Source: Aureimonas pseudogalii (GTDB lineage: Bacteria; Pseudomonadota; Alphaproteobacteria; Rhizobiales; Rhizobiaceae). From it: 64,000 nt of DNA. A program made the position numbers and the translations under genes. Below, one piece after another: positions 54,258 to 63,013 of the stretch. The notes under the pieces were generated by a model, which made no database searches, had not been told where the DNA came from, and was given only the letters and a program-made list of their open reading frames with translations. Every line of letters begins with the position of its first letter. The first letter of the stretch is position 1. The DNA lies in contig NZ_JACIEK010000006.1 in the NCBI RefSeq assembly GCF_014196835.1, positions 124,001-188,000 of the forward strand, given 5' to 3'.

Positions 54258-54259
54258 GG

Positions 54260-55765
54260 TCAAAGGCCGTTCGTGCGAAAGGTCGCGCCGTGAATGAGGC
54301 CGCAAAGGAGGAGCGGCAAGCCGATCGCAAGCGGCGAGAACAACGCCTCTTCCTGGAAGAGGCCGTTGAAGACGATCGCCAGCAGCGCGAAACCGACCGC
54401 GAGATGCAGCGGATCGCGCGTGCGCGCGGCGATGAGGGTCGTGCGCCATGCGAGCCAGACATAGACGCCAAGGAGGAACGCGGTGGAGAAACCCATCTGG
54501 TAGAGCAGCACGCCGACGGCGCTCTCCATCGCGAACGGCGTGCGTCCGGCGGCCTGATACTCCGGCCAGTTCAGCGTCGCGAAGTCGATGTTGAGATTTC
54601 CACCCGCGCCGAGGCCATGGCCGATCGGAAACTCGAGAAAGTTGAAGACGCCGCCCATCAGGCCGAGCACGTGGAAGTCGCCGATCTGGCGACCGACGAC
54701 GATGCCGACGGCGGAGTAGACGACGAGCAGAGCGACGAGGCATCCGAATGCGAGGCGGGTGCCGAACAGCCGGGACAGAACCCAGCCGAGACCGGTCGAT
54801 GCAACCACGATGATGGCGCCCTTGACGCTGGTCAGCACGAGAAGCGGCACAAGCGCCGCGGCCAGGACGTAGCGCGCCGTGAACAGGGCATAGACGCTGA
54901 GGAAGGCCAGCGCGTAGCCGAAGCTGATCGCGTGCATGTTGGGGCCGAAGAGGCGGGACAGCTGGATGTCCAACCCCGCCAGCAGCGGCGTGTTGAAGAG
55001 CGTGATCCGGAACGTGTCGACCAGCCCGAGCATGACGACGCCCGTTTCTGCCGCCTGCTTGTCCCAGTAGGAGGTGACCGTCGCGTCGGCCATCGACAGC
55101 GCCCAATAGGCTTCGCCTTGGGTGAAGCGCAGCCATTCCGCCCGAAACAGCAGTTCGACATAGCCGCACCCGGCCACCAGCGCCGCGAGGATGGCGATGA
55201 CGGTCTGCAGCCGCAGCGTCTCGCGGCGCATGGCGATCAGCGCGATCTGGTAGAGCAGAAGCCCCGTCGCGACGTTGCGCAGGTAGATCACCGCCGAGGA
55301 CGGGCTGGAGACCATGCCGATCAACAGGTAGAGCCCGATCGCACCGAGCGCCGCGCTGGTCACGAGGAGGTGGCGATCCGTCGCCGCGCTGAGGCCCCGA
55401 AACCGGATCCAGTGTTCCCCATAGGCCAGCGGCCAGATCGTGGCGAGCATGAGGAAGCTGTAGGCCCGCGCGAGATCGAAATCGCCGACGGTGATCTCGG
55501 GCGAAGCCAACGACACGACGAGGTTCTGAAACAGCGCCGCAGCCAGCAGCATCGTGACGGCGAGCGCCCGGTTGCCGAGATAGGCCGCGGCCGAGATCAC
55601 CACCGTCCCGCCGATGGCGATGGCAGGATGCACTGTATGCGCGAACACCGCGAAGGCGACGATTGCGAGCGCCGCGCCCGCGATCGCGACGCTTCGCAAC
55701 AGCGCCCGCGCTCCCTCCCCGACATCGAGATGCGAGGTCCGCACCGGATTCATCCCCTCGACCAT
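54260..55765 (-). CDS. O-antigen ligase/polymerase-like membrane protein
   Basis: A 501-residue membrane protein with about twelve helices and a periplasmic loop region (LNIDFATLNWPEYQAAGRTPFAMESAV). That loop is followed by GVLLYQMGF, as in Wzy polymerases and WaaL ligases. It probably polymerises the repeat units of this cluster. The ATG overlaps the acyltransferase stop by one base. Confidence 0.85.
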   Translation of the reverse strand: MVEGMNPVRTSHLDVGEGARALLRSVAIAGAALAIVAFAVFAHTVHPAIAIGGTVVISAAAYLGNRALAVTMLLAAALFQNLVVSLASPEITVGDFDLARAYSFLMLATIWPLAYGEHWIRFRGLSAATDRHLLVTSAALGAIGLYLLIGMVSSPSSAVIYLRNVATGLLLYQIALIAMRRETLRLQTVIAILAALVAGCGYVELLFRAEWLRFTQGEAYWALSMADATVTSYWDKQAAETGVVMLGLVDTFRITLFNTPLLAGLDIQLSRLFGPNMHAISFGYALAFLSVYALFTARYVLAAALVPLLVLTSVKGAIIVVASTGLGWVLSRLFGTRLAFGCLVALLVVYSAVGIVVGRQIGDFHVLGLMGGVFNFLEFPIGHGLGAGGNLNIDFATLNWPEYQAAGRTPFAMESAVGVLLYQMGFSTAFLLGVYVWLAWRTTLIAARTRDPLHLAVGFALLAIVFNGLFQEEALFSPLAIGLPLLLCGLIHGATFRTNGL

Positions 55766-56871
55766 CAGCGGGCGCCGTAGACAAGCGCCGCGCAACGCGG
55801 CGCGACGCGGTAGAGGATCGTCCGCACACCGACCGCGACGCCGATCGCCGCGAGCGGAGCGAGCAGCCAGAAGAGCGGATAGGATCCGACCGTGCCGAAC
55901 CGTTCGAACACCAGCCAGAAGGCCAGCAGGATCGGCGCGTGTGAGACGAAGACGGCGAAGCTCACGGACGAGGCCGCCGCCAGACGGCGTGCCGCGGGGT
56001 GATCGACCACCGCTGCGGTGAGCGGCCAGACCAAGAGCGGCGCCAGTGCCGTGAACCCGCGGATGTCGGCGAGATATTGCGTGCCGATCAACGTGGCGCC
56101 AAGGACGAGAAGCCCGAAGCAGACCGGCCAGAACCGGTCGAGGGCGGTGAGGTCCCAGCGCCGCGTCGCCGCGAGGCCGCCGAGATAGAAGGTGATCGCC
56201 ATCGTGTCGCGCGTGACCAGCAGCCCGTCGAGATCGGGGTAGAAGACGAGCGTCACGGCGGCGAGGCCGAACCAGGGCGCACGCCGAAGCGCCATGCCGA
56301 AGAGCGGCGCCAGGAAGCTGAGGACGATAAGATCGCGGAGGAAGTAGAGCGGGTAGTTCACCGGCTGCGCGGTGAGGCCGAGCGTCATGTCGATCCAGTT
56401 CGCGAGGTCGAACGGATAGGCGGGCGCGACGAAGGCGTGGCCGGTCAGGTGTCTCGCCTCGACGACATAGAGCGCGACGACCAGCGGCAGATTCCAGACC
56501 ACCAGCGGCAGGAGGATGGTCCGTGACTTGCGCGAGACTAGGTCGCCCCAACGCCGATCGAGGCCGGAGCGAAACAGGAGATAACCCGAGATCGCGGTGA
56601 GCACCGGCACCGTGACGCGAAAGAGGCCGTCGCACAGGATCGAGCGGATGAGCGCGAACGCACCGCTCCGCGGATCGGCAAATTCGCCGGGCACCGGCAC
56701 ATGAATGAAGACGATGACGCAGATCAGACAGATCCGTAGCAGCGCGATCCGCCGAGCTACGGACGGGTCGGAGGCCGCGGGGCGGGGCGCCGTAACTTGC
56801 CGAAGCCGGAGTTCGGACCCGCCCGACTGCCGAGCGCCGTGGGCGTGGCGAAAACGGAACGCTCGAAGCAA
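55765..56871 (-). CDS. Acyltransferase 3 family protein (OafA/WecH type)
   Basis: The 368-residue membrane protein has about ten helices and the family hallmarks: an early charged helix (RICLICVIVFIHVPVPGE) with a conserved His, and RKSRTILLPLVVWN. It likely adds O-acetyl or similar groups to the polysaccharide. The start is TTG at 56871 with AGAGG upstream, so the exact N-terminus is uncertain. It is the first gene of the polysaccharide block. Confidence 0.88.
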   Translation of the reverse strand: MLRAFRFRHAHGARQSGGSELRLRQVTAPRPAASDPSVARRIALLRICLICVIVFIHVPVPGEFADPRSGAFALIRSILCDGLFRVTVPVLTAISGYLLFRSGLDRRWGDLVSRKSRTILLPLVVWNLPLVVALYVVEARHLTGHAFVAPAYPFDLANWIDMTLGLTAQPVNYPLYFLRDLIVLSFLAPLFGMALRRAPWFGLAAVTLVFYPDLDGLLVTRDTMAITFYLGGLAATRRWDLTALDRFWPVCFGLLVLGATLIGTQYLADIRGFTALAPLLVWPLTAAVVDHPAARRLAAASSVSFAVFVSHAPILLAFWLVFERFGTVGSYPLFWLLAPLAAIGVAVGVRTILYRVAPRCAALVYGAR

Positions 56872-57035
56872 TATGTCGCCTCTCGGACTGCAGCGGTGGC
56901 GAAGAAGTTTCGTCTGATAGACGATATCGCAGCCCGCGTGCAGGATAGACGAACAAACGGTTAACGCGGCCGACCCATGGCCGGCAAAGTTCTCCGGTCA
57001 CCCACGATCACGAGGCGCCGTCTGCGGCTGCCGGA

Positions 57036-57731
57036 TCAGACGGTCAGATGCTTGTGCACCTCGGGATCGTCGAGATCGGCGCCGACGCCTTCGAAGACGA
57101 TCTGGCCTCGATCCATGATGTAGACCTTGTCCGCCAGCTCCCGGCAGAAATCGAGATACTGCTCGACCAGCAGCACCGCGATGCCCGCCTCCTCCTTGAG
57201 GAAGCGGATGGCGCGGCCGATATCCTTGATGATCGAGGGCTGGATGCCTTCCGTGGGCTCGTCCAGCACCAGGAGGTTAGGCCGCATCACGAGCGCGCGG
57301 CCAATGGCGAGCTGCTGCTGCTGGCCGCCGGAGAGATCGCCGCCGCGCCGCCCGAGCATGGATTTCAGCACCGGGAACAGCTCGTAGACATGATCGGGAA
57401 CGGTGCGATCCGCGCGCTTCAGCGGCGCGAAGCCGGTCTGCAGATTCTCCTTCACGGTGAGCAGCGGGAAGACCTCCCGCCCCTGCGGCACGAAGCCGAT
57501 GCCGCGCCGCGCCCGGCGATAGGGCGCCTCGCCCTTCAGGTCGGTGCCGCCGAGCGCGATCTCGCCGCGTCGGATGCCCTGCTGGCCGACGATCGCCCGC
57601 ATCAGGCTCGTCTTGCCGACGCCGTTGCGCCCGAGGACGCAGGTGATCTCGCCCTTTTTCGCCGAGAGCGAGACGCCGCGCAGGGCTTGCGCCGCGCCGT
57701 AGTAGAGATCGACGTTGGATACGGTCAGCAT
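57036..57731 (-). CDS. urtE: Urea ABC transporter ATPase UrtE
   Basis: The second ATPase of the urea importer, 231 residues, LivF-like. Walker A GRNGVGKTS (about 34-42), signature LSGGQQQQLAIGRAL, Walker B LLVLDEPTEGIQPS. It is preceded by urtD with two bases between. Genes urtA-E run in one direction. Confidence 0.95.
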   Translation of the reverse strand: MLTVSNVDLYYGAAQALRGVSLSAKKGEITCVLGRNGVGKTSLMRAIVGQQGIRRGEIALGGTDLKGEAPYRRARRGIGFVPQGREVFPLLTVKENLQTGFAPLKRADRTVPDHVYELFPVLKSMLGRRGGDLSGGQQQQLAIGRALVMRPNLLVLDEPTEGIQPSIIKDIGRAIRFLKEEAGIAVLLVEQYLDFCRELADKVYIMDRGQIVFEGVGADLDDPEVHKHLTV

Positions 57732-57733
57732 GC

Positions 57734-58597
57734 TCAGCGCCCCAGATAGACTTCGACGACGCGCGGATCGGCCGAGACCTGATCGAGCGGACCTTCGGCG
57801 AGGACGTGGCCCTCGTGCAGACACGTCACCTTCACGCCGAGCGCGCGCACGAAATGCATGTCGTGCTCGACCACCACCACCGAGCGCGTCTCGGCGATCT
57901 CGCGCAGCAGTAGCGCGGTCTCCTCGGTCTCGGCGTCGGTCATGCCGGCCACGGGCTCGTCCACGAGCAGGAGTTCGGGGTCCTGCGCCAGCAGCATGCC
58001 GATCTCCAGCCACTGCTTCTGGCCGTGGCTGAGATCGGCGGCGAGCGTGTGGCGCTTGGGCCCGAGTCGCGTCGTCGCCAGGATCTCGTCGATCTTCGCG
58101 CGCTCCTGCGCGCCCTTGCGATGCAGCAGCGCGGTGAAGATCGATCGGCTGCCGGTCATGGCGAGGCGCAGGTTGTCTTCGATCGTGTGGCTCTCGAAGA
58201 CGGTGGGCTTCTGGAACTTGCGGCCGATGCCCATCGAGGCGATGTCGGCCTCGTCGTGCTGGGTGAGGTCCGTGGTGCCGTTGAAATAGACGTCGCCGGA
58301 ATCGGGCCGCGTCTTGCCGGTGATGATGTCCATCATCGTGGTCTTGCCGGCGCCGTTCGGGCCGATGATCGCCCGCATCTCGCCCCGCGCCACCACCAGC
58401 GACAGGTCGTTGATCGCCTTGAACCCGTCGAACGTCTTGTTGACGCCGTCGAGGTAGAGAAGCGTCTCGCCGCGCGGCGGGCGCAGCTTCGCCTCGGCCT
58501 CGGCGCGCTCGGCTCTTTGCGTGGCGAAGGGATGCGGTGAGACGCGCGTAGGCGCGAAGGCTGTCGGTTCGAAGCTCGTCGAGTTCATCGGGCTCAC
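57734..58597 (-). CDS. urtD: Urea ABC transporter ATPase UrtD
   Basis: LivG-like ATPase of 287 residues with Walker A GPNGAGKTT (about 78), signature LSHGQKQWLEIGMLL and Walker B LLLVDEPVAGMT. The LSHGQ form of the signature is typical of UrtD. GTG at 58597 overlaps the urtC stop; ATG at 58588 is an alternative. The N-terminal 45 residues are a low-similarity extension. Confidence 0.94.
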   Translation of the reverse strand: MSPMNSTSFEPTAFAPTRVSPHPFATQRAERAEAEAKLRPPRGETLLYLDGVNKTFDGFKAINDLSLVVARGEMRAIIGPNGAGKTTMMDIITGKTRPDSGDVYFNGTTDLTQHDEADIASMGIGRKFQKPTVFESHTIEDNLRLAMTGSRSIFTALLHRKGAQERAKIDEILATTRLGPKRHTLAADLSHGQKQWLEIGMLLAQDPELLLVDEPVAGMTDAETEETALLLREIAETRSVVVVEHDMHFVRALGVKVTCLHEGHVLAEGPLDQVSADPRVVEVYLGR

Positions 58598-59757
58598 TCC
58601 GCAGGGTTGGCGACGGGGGTTACGACACCGGTCTCGTCGGCGCCCTTCTCGGCGCGGGCGGCGCGGCGGCGGTCCCCAAGCGCCGACCAGCCGTGGTCGA
58701 TCGTGCCGACGATGCCGCGCGGCAGGAACAGGGTCACCACCACGAAGAGACCGCCGAGGATGAAGAGCCAGGCTTCGGGCGCCGCGGCGGTGAAGTAGCT
58801 CTTGCCGCCGTTGACGAGCAGCGCGCCGATCACCGGCCCGAGGATCGTTCCACGCCCGCCGACCGCCGTCCAGACGACGACCTCGATCGAGTTGAGCGGC
58901 GCGAACTCGCCGGGATTGATGATGCCGACCTGCGGCACGTAGAGCGCCCCGGCGACACCTGCCATCACGGCCGAGAGCGTGAAGGCGAAGAGCTTCACGT
59001 GCTCGGCCCGCCAGCCGAGAAAGCGCGTGCGGCTCTCGGCGTCGCGCACCGCGACCATCAGCAGCCCGAGCTTCGATCGCGTGATCGCGCCGACCATCAG
59101 CACGAAGCCCGCGAGGATGACGGCGGTGGCGGCGAAGAGCCCGGCGCGCGTGGTGCCCGCCTGGATCGGAAAGCCGAGGATCTCCTTGAAGTCGGTCAGG
59201 CCGTTGTTGCCGCCGAAGCCCATGTCGTTGCGGAAGAAGGCGAGCAGCAGCGCGTAGGTCATCGCCTGCGTGATGATCGACAGGTAGACGCCGGTGACGC
59301 GAGAGCGGAAGGCGAAGTAGCCGAAGAGGAAGGCGAGCAGACCCGGCACCAGGACGACCATCAGCGCCGCGAACCAGAACTGGTCGAAGCCGAGCCAGAA
59401 CCAGGGCAGTTCCTTGTAGTTGAGGAACACCATGAAATCGGGCAGCACGGCGTTGCCGTAGGTGCCGCGCGAGCCGATCTGGCGCATCAGGTACATGCCC
59501 ATCGCATAGCCGCCGAGCGCGAAGAACGCACCGTGGCCGAGCGAGAGGATGCCGACGTAACCCCAGACGAGATCAAGCGCCAAGGCGAGGATCGCATAGG
59601 CCAGATACTTGCCGAGCAGCGGCATCATGTAGTCGGGAATGCGCAGCGCGTGGCCGGCGGGCAGCCAGAGGTTGGAGAGCGGCACGAGCACGGCGGCGGC
59701 CAAGAGCGCGATTGCCAGCCAGACGACGCGGGGGCCGAGGAAGCGGGCGGTGATCAT
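58594..59757 (-). CDS. urtC: Urea ABC transporter permease UrtC
   Basis: LivM-like permease of 387 residues with about ten helices; the family segment GHGAFFALGGYAMGMYLMR and the GRGTILGPVIGALLV loop are present. The ATG overlaps the urtB stop (ATGA). It forms the channel with UrtB. Confidence 0.95.
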   Translation of the reverse strand: MITARFLGPRVVWLAIALLAAAVLVPLSNLWLPAGHALRIPDYMMPLLGKYLAYAILALALDLVWGYVGILSLGHGAFFALGGYAMGMYLMRQIGSRGTYGNAVLPDFMVFLNYKELPWFWLGFDQFWFAALMVVLVPGLLAFLFGYFAFRSRVTGVYLSIITQAMTYALLLAFFRNDMGFGGNNGLTDFKEILGFPIQAGTTRAGLFAATAVILAGFVLMVGAITRSKLGLLMVAVRDAESRTRFLGWRAEHVKLFAFTLSAVMAGVAGALYVPQVGIINPGEFAPLNSIEVVVWTAVGGRGTILGPVIGALLVNGGKSYFTAAAPEAWLFILGGLFVVVTLFLPRGIVGTIDHGWSALGDRRRAARAEKGADETGVVTPVANPAE

Positions 59758-61409
59758 GCGTCGACGAACCTTCCCTTGAGGGCGAAGAGCCCGCGCGGCT
59801 TCTTTTGGATGAAGAGGATGATGAGGACGAGCACCACGATCTTGCCGAGCACGGCGCCGGCATAGGGCTCCAGCAGCTTGTTGACGATGCCGAGCGACAT
59901 GGCGCCCACCAGCGTGCCCCAAAGGTTCCCGACCCCGCCGAACACGACCACCATGAAGCTGTCGATGATGTAGCCCTGCCCGAGGTCGGGCGAGACGTTG
60001 TCGATCTGCGAGAGCGCGACGCCCGCCATGCCGGCGATGCCCGAGCCGAGCGCGAAGGTCATCGCGTCCACCATCGGCGTGCGGATGCCCATCGCCGCGG
60101 CCATCTTCCGGTTCTGCGTCACCGCGCGCATCTTCAGGCCCGCCGAGGTGCGGTTCAGTGCGAAGAGCAGCGCCGCGAAGACGGCCAGCGCGAAGACGAT
60201 GATCCAGAGCCGGTTCCAGGTCACCGACATCAGCCCGACGTCGAAGGAACCGGACATCCACGAGGGGTTGCCAACCTCGCGGTTGGTCGGCCCGAAGATC
60301 GTGCGGATCGTCTGCTGCAGGATCAGCGAGACGCCGAAGGTCGCGAGCAACGTCTCCAGCGGCCGGCCGTAGAGGAAGCGGATGAGCCCGCGCTCCATGA
60401 CGAAGCCGACGAAGCCGGCGACGAGGAAGGCGAGCGGCAGCGCTAGAACGAGCGAGTAGTCCAGCCATTGCGGGGCGTGGTCGCGCATCGTCTGCTGTAC
60501 CACGAAGGTCGTGTAGGCGCCGAGCATCACCATCTCGCCATGCGCCATGTTGATGACGCCCATGACGCCGAAGGTGATGGCGAGGCCGATGGCGGCGAGC
60601 AGCAGCACTGAGCCGAGCGAGAGGCCGTACCAGACGTTCTGGATGGCGGCCCAGAGCGAGATCGTCTGCGCGATGCCCGCGACGCCGGCCTTGGCGGCGG
60701 CGGAGACGGCAGGATCGGCATTTGTTTCCAGGCTCGCCAGCACATTCTGCGCCGAACGGTCGCCGCGTCCGACGAGGGTCTGGATCGCCGCGAGCTTGTC
60801 GTCGCTCCCGGCGTCCGACCGGATCATGGCGACGGCACGGGCCTCGGCGAGCTTGGTGCGGATGGACGCCACCTCCTCTTTTGCGAGCGCGGCGTCGAGC
60901 ATCGGCAATTGCGCCGGTTCGGCGTTTTCGAAAAGCGAGGCGGCGGCACCGAGTCGGCGCGCGGGATCGGGCGAGCCGAGGGTCAGCGCGCCCATGGCGT
61001 CGGCGACGAGCGTGCGAATGGAGTTCTTGACGCGGACCTTTTCGAGCGCCGCCTTCGGCTGCTCGCCGAGATCGGCGCCGGTCAGCGGGTCGCTCACCGC
61101 GACTGCGGTGCCCTCCGCCGTGCCGATGACGACGCGGTTGTCGGTCTTGCCATAGTAAAGGTTACCGTCCGCAAGCGCGTTCAGCGCACGGGCGACCTCG
61201 GGATCGCCGGTGGCGGCGAGCGCCTTGATGGTGGCCTCGGTGTCGTCGAAGCTCTTCTTGCCGCCGAACTGCTGGATGAGCGCGGCGGGGTCTGCGGCCT
61301 GCGCCCAGCTTCGCCCCGTCGTGGCGAGAAACGCACCCGCGACGAGCGCGATCACCAGCAACAAAGTTTCGAGGAAACCACCGAGGGTTTGGCGCAGAGA
61401 GATCGTCAT
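59754..61409 (-). CDS. urtB: Urea ABC transporter permease UrtB with N-terminal extension
   Basis: A LivH-like permease of 551 residues. The C-terminal part (about 245-551) is the permease core with GVMGVINMAHGEMVMLGAY and NRKMAAAMGIRTPMVD. The first 240 residues carry a signal-like hydrophobic start and an Ala-rich helical extension, predicted to be periplasmic, as is usual for UrtB. It lies downstream of urtA after a strong hairpin. Confidence 0.94.
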   Translation of the reverse strand: MTISLRQTLGGFLETLLLVIALVAGAFLATTGRSWAQAADPAALIQQFGGKKSFDDTEATIKALAATGDPEVARALNALADGNLYYGKTDNRVVIGTAEGTAVAVSDPLTGADLGEQPKAALEKVRVKNSIRTLVADAMGALTLGSPDPARRLGAAASLFENAEPAQLPMLDAALAKEEVASIRTKLAEARAVAMIRSDAGSDDKLAAIQTLVGRGDRSAQNVLASLETNADPAVSAAAKAGVAGIAQTISLWAAIQNVWYGLSLGSVLLLAAIGLAITFGVMGVINMAHGEMVMLGAYTTFVVQQTMRDHAPQWLDYSLVLALPLAFLVAGFVGFVMERGLIRFLYGRPLETLLATFGVSLILQQTIRTIFGPTNREVGNPSWMSGSFDVGLMSVTWNRLWIIVFALAVFAALLFALNRTSAGLKMRAVTQNRKMAAAMGIRTPMVDAMTFALGSGIAGMAGVALSQIDNVSPDLGQGYIIDSFMVVVFGGVGNLWGTLVGAMSLGIVNKLLEPYAGAVLGKIVVLVLIILFIQKKPRGLFALKGRFVDA

Positions 61410-61471
61410 CGGTCCCGTTCCCCGTCGCGAAGGCCCGAGGCCGGCGCGATTGCGAGATGATCGAAGGAAGC

Positions 61472-61502
61472 GGGCGGCCCGACCCGTGGGGTCGGGCCGC
61501 CC
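61472..61502. repeat. Perfect 14-base inverted repeat between urtA and urtB
   Basis: GGGCGGCCCGACCC and its exact complement flank a three-base GTG loop, 45 bases after the urtA stop. There is no T run, so it is not a classical terminator. Such hairpins downstream of binding-protein genes usually stabilise the first cistron and lower expression of the following ones. Confidence 0.8.
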
Positions 61503-61548
61503 TGATGCGGAGGTCTGCCTCAAGTGACGCAGGCCGAAAGCGCTGGGC

Positions 61549-62856
61549 TCAGTTGGCCGCGGCCTGCGTGCCTGCACCGCCGCATTTGCCGGTCGCGGTG
61601 TTGAAGTTTCCGCAGGACATCGGAGCCCGCCAGTCAGCGATCAGGGGCTTGGACTCCGGCAGGAAGTCGGACCACTCGTCGCCGAGCACGAGGCCAGGCG
61701 TCTCGTAGACGACCTCGAACTGGCCGTCGTCCTGGATCTCGCCGATCAGCACCGGCTTGGTGATGTGGTGGTTGGCGCCCATGGAGGCGTAGCCGCCGGT
61801 GAGGTTCGGCACGGACACGCCGACCATCGCGTCGATCACCGCATCGGGATCGATCGTGCCGGCCTTCTCGACCGCCTTCACCCACATGTTGAAGCCGATG
61901 TAATGGGCTTCCATCGGGTCGTTGGTCACGCGCTTGTCGTTCTTGGTGAACTCCTTCCACTTGGCGATGAACGCCTCGTTCTCGGGTGTCTCCACCGACT
62001 GGAAGTAGTTCCAGGCGGCCAAGTGGCCGACCAGCGGCTTGGTGTCGATGCCCGCGAGCTCCTCTTCGCCGACCGAGAAGGCCATGACCGGCGTCTGCTC
62101 GGCGGTGATGCCCTGGTTCGCAAGCTCCTTGTAGAACGGCACGTTGGCGTCACCGTTCACCGTCGAGACGACGGCCGTCTTCTTGCCGGAGGCGCCGAAC
62201 TCCTTGATCGCGGAGACCTCGGTCTGCCAGTCGGAGAAGCCGAACGGGGTGTAGTTGGTCTTGATGTCCTCGGGCTTCACGCCCTTGGCCTGCAGGTAGG
62301 CCTCGAGGATCTTGTTCGTGGTGCGCGGATAGACGTAGTCGGTGCCTTCCAGCACCCAGCGCTCGACGCCCTCGCCCATCAGGTAGTCGACGGCCGGAAT
62401 GGCCTGCTGGTTCGGCGCGGCGCCCGTGTAGAAGACGTTGCGCTCGGACTCCTCGCCCTCGTACTGCACCGGGTAGAAGAGGATGGAGTCGAGTTCCTTG
62501 AACACCGGCAGGACCGACTTGCGCGACACGCTCGTCCAGCAGCCGAACACCGCCGAGACCTTGTCCTGCGCGATCAGGCCGCGCGCCTTCTCGGCGAAGA
62601 GCGGCCAGTCGGACGCGGGATCCACCACCACCGCTTCCAGCTTCTTGCCGAGCAGGCCGCCCTTGGCGTTCTGCTCGTCAATGAGCATCAGCATGGCGTC
62701 CTTCAGGGTCGTCTCCGAGATCGCCATCGTGCCCGACAACGAATGGAGGATGCCGACCTTGATCGTGTCGTCGGCAGCGAAGGCCGAGGCACCGGAAGCG
62801 ATCATGGCTCCCGCATAGGCGCTCAAGAGCCAGCCGGCTTTCGTGGAAAGTCGCAT
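61549..62856 (-). CDS. urtA: Urea ABC transporter substrate-binding protein UrtA
   Basis: Periplasmic urea/short-amide binding protein of 435 residues with a signal peptide (about 1-28). The family core is VGILHSLSGTMAISE, FYPVQYEGEESERNVFYTGAAPNQQ and GGYASMGANHHITKPV. The ATG at 62856 is preceded by a GGGGAA site. It is the first gene of the urt operon, separated from urtB by a stable hairpin. In relatives the operon is nitrogen-regulated. Confidence 0.96.
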   Translation of the reverse strand: MRLSTKAGWLLSAYAGAMIASGASAFAADDTIKVGILHSLSGTMAISETTLKDAMLMLIDEQNAKGGLLGKKLEAVVVDPASDWPLFAEKARGLIAQDKVSAVFGCWTSVSRKSVLPVFKELDSILFYPVQYEGEESERNVFYTGAAPNQQAIPAVDYLMGEGVERWVLEGTDYVYPRTTNKILEAYLQAKGVKPEDIKTNYTPFGFSDWQTEVSAIKEFGASGKKTAVVSTVNGDANVPFYKELANQGITAEQTPVMAFSVGEEELAGIDTKPLVGHLAAWNYFQSVETPENEAFIAKWKEFTKNDKRVTNDPMEAHYIGFNMWVKAVEKAGTIDPDAVIDAMVGVSVPNLTGGYASMGANHHITKPVLIGEIQDDGQFEVVYETPGLVLGDEWSDFLPESKPLIADWRAPMSCGNFNTATGKCGGAGTQAAAN

Positions 62857-62937
62857 GGGTGGTTCCCCTCGATCGAGATGTGTTGCGGCGCACTCGCCGC
62901 TGCCGGGGACCATCGGCCGGAATGTGAACGAGTGGTA

Positions 62938-62953
62938 TACGTCAAATGACGTA
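62938..62953. promoter_or_regulatory. Perfect inverted repeat in the urtA/permease divergent region
   Basis: TACGTCA and TGACGTA are separated by two bases, giving a 16-base operator-like site. It lies 82 bases from urtA and 61 bases from the permease start, a good position for a dimeric regulator of one or both divergent units. The regulator is unknown. Confidence 0.5.
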
Positions 62954-63013
62954 GGCCAGGGCCGTGTCGGATCGGCTATGGGAACCGGCGAGTCGCGCTT
63001 TTTCCCTGGCAGG

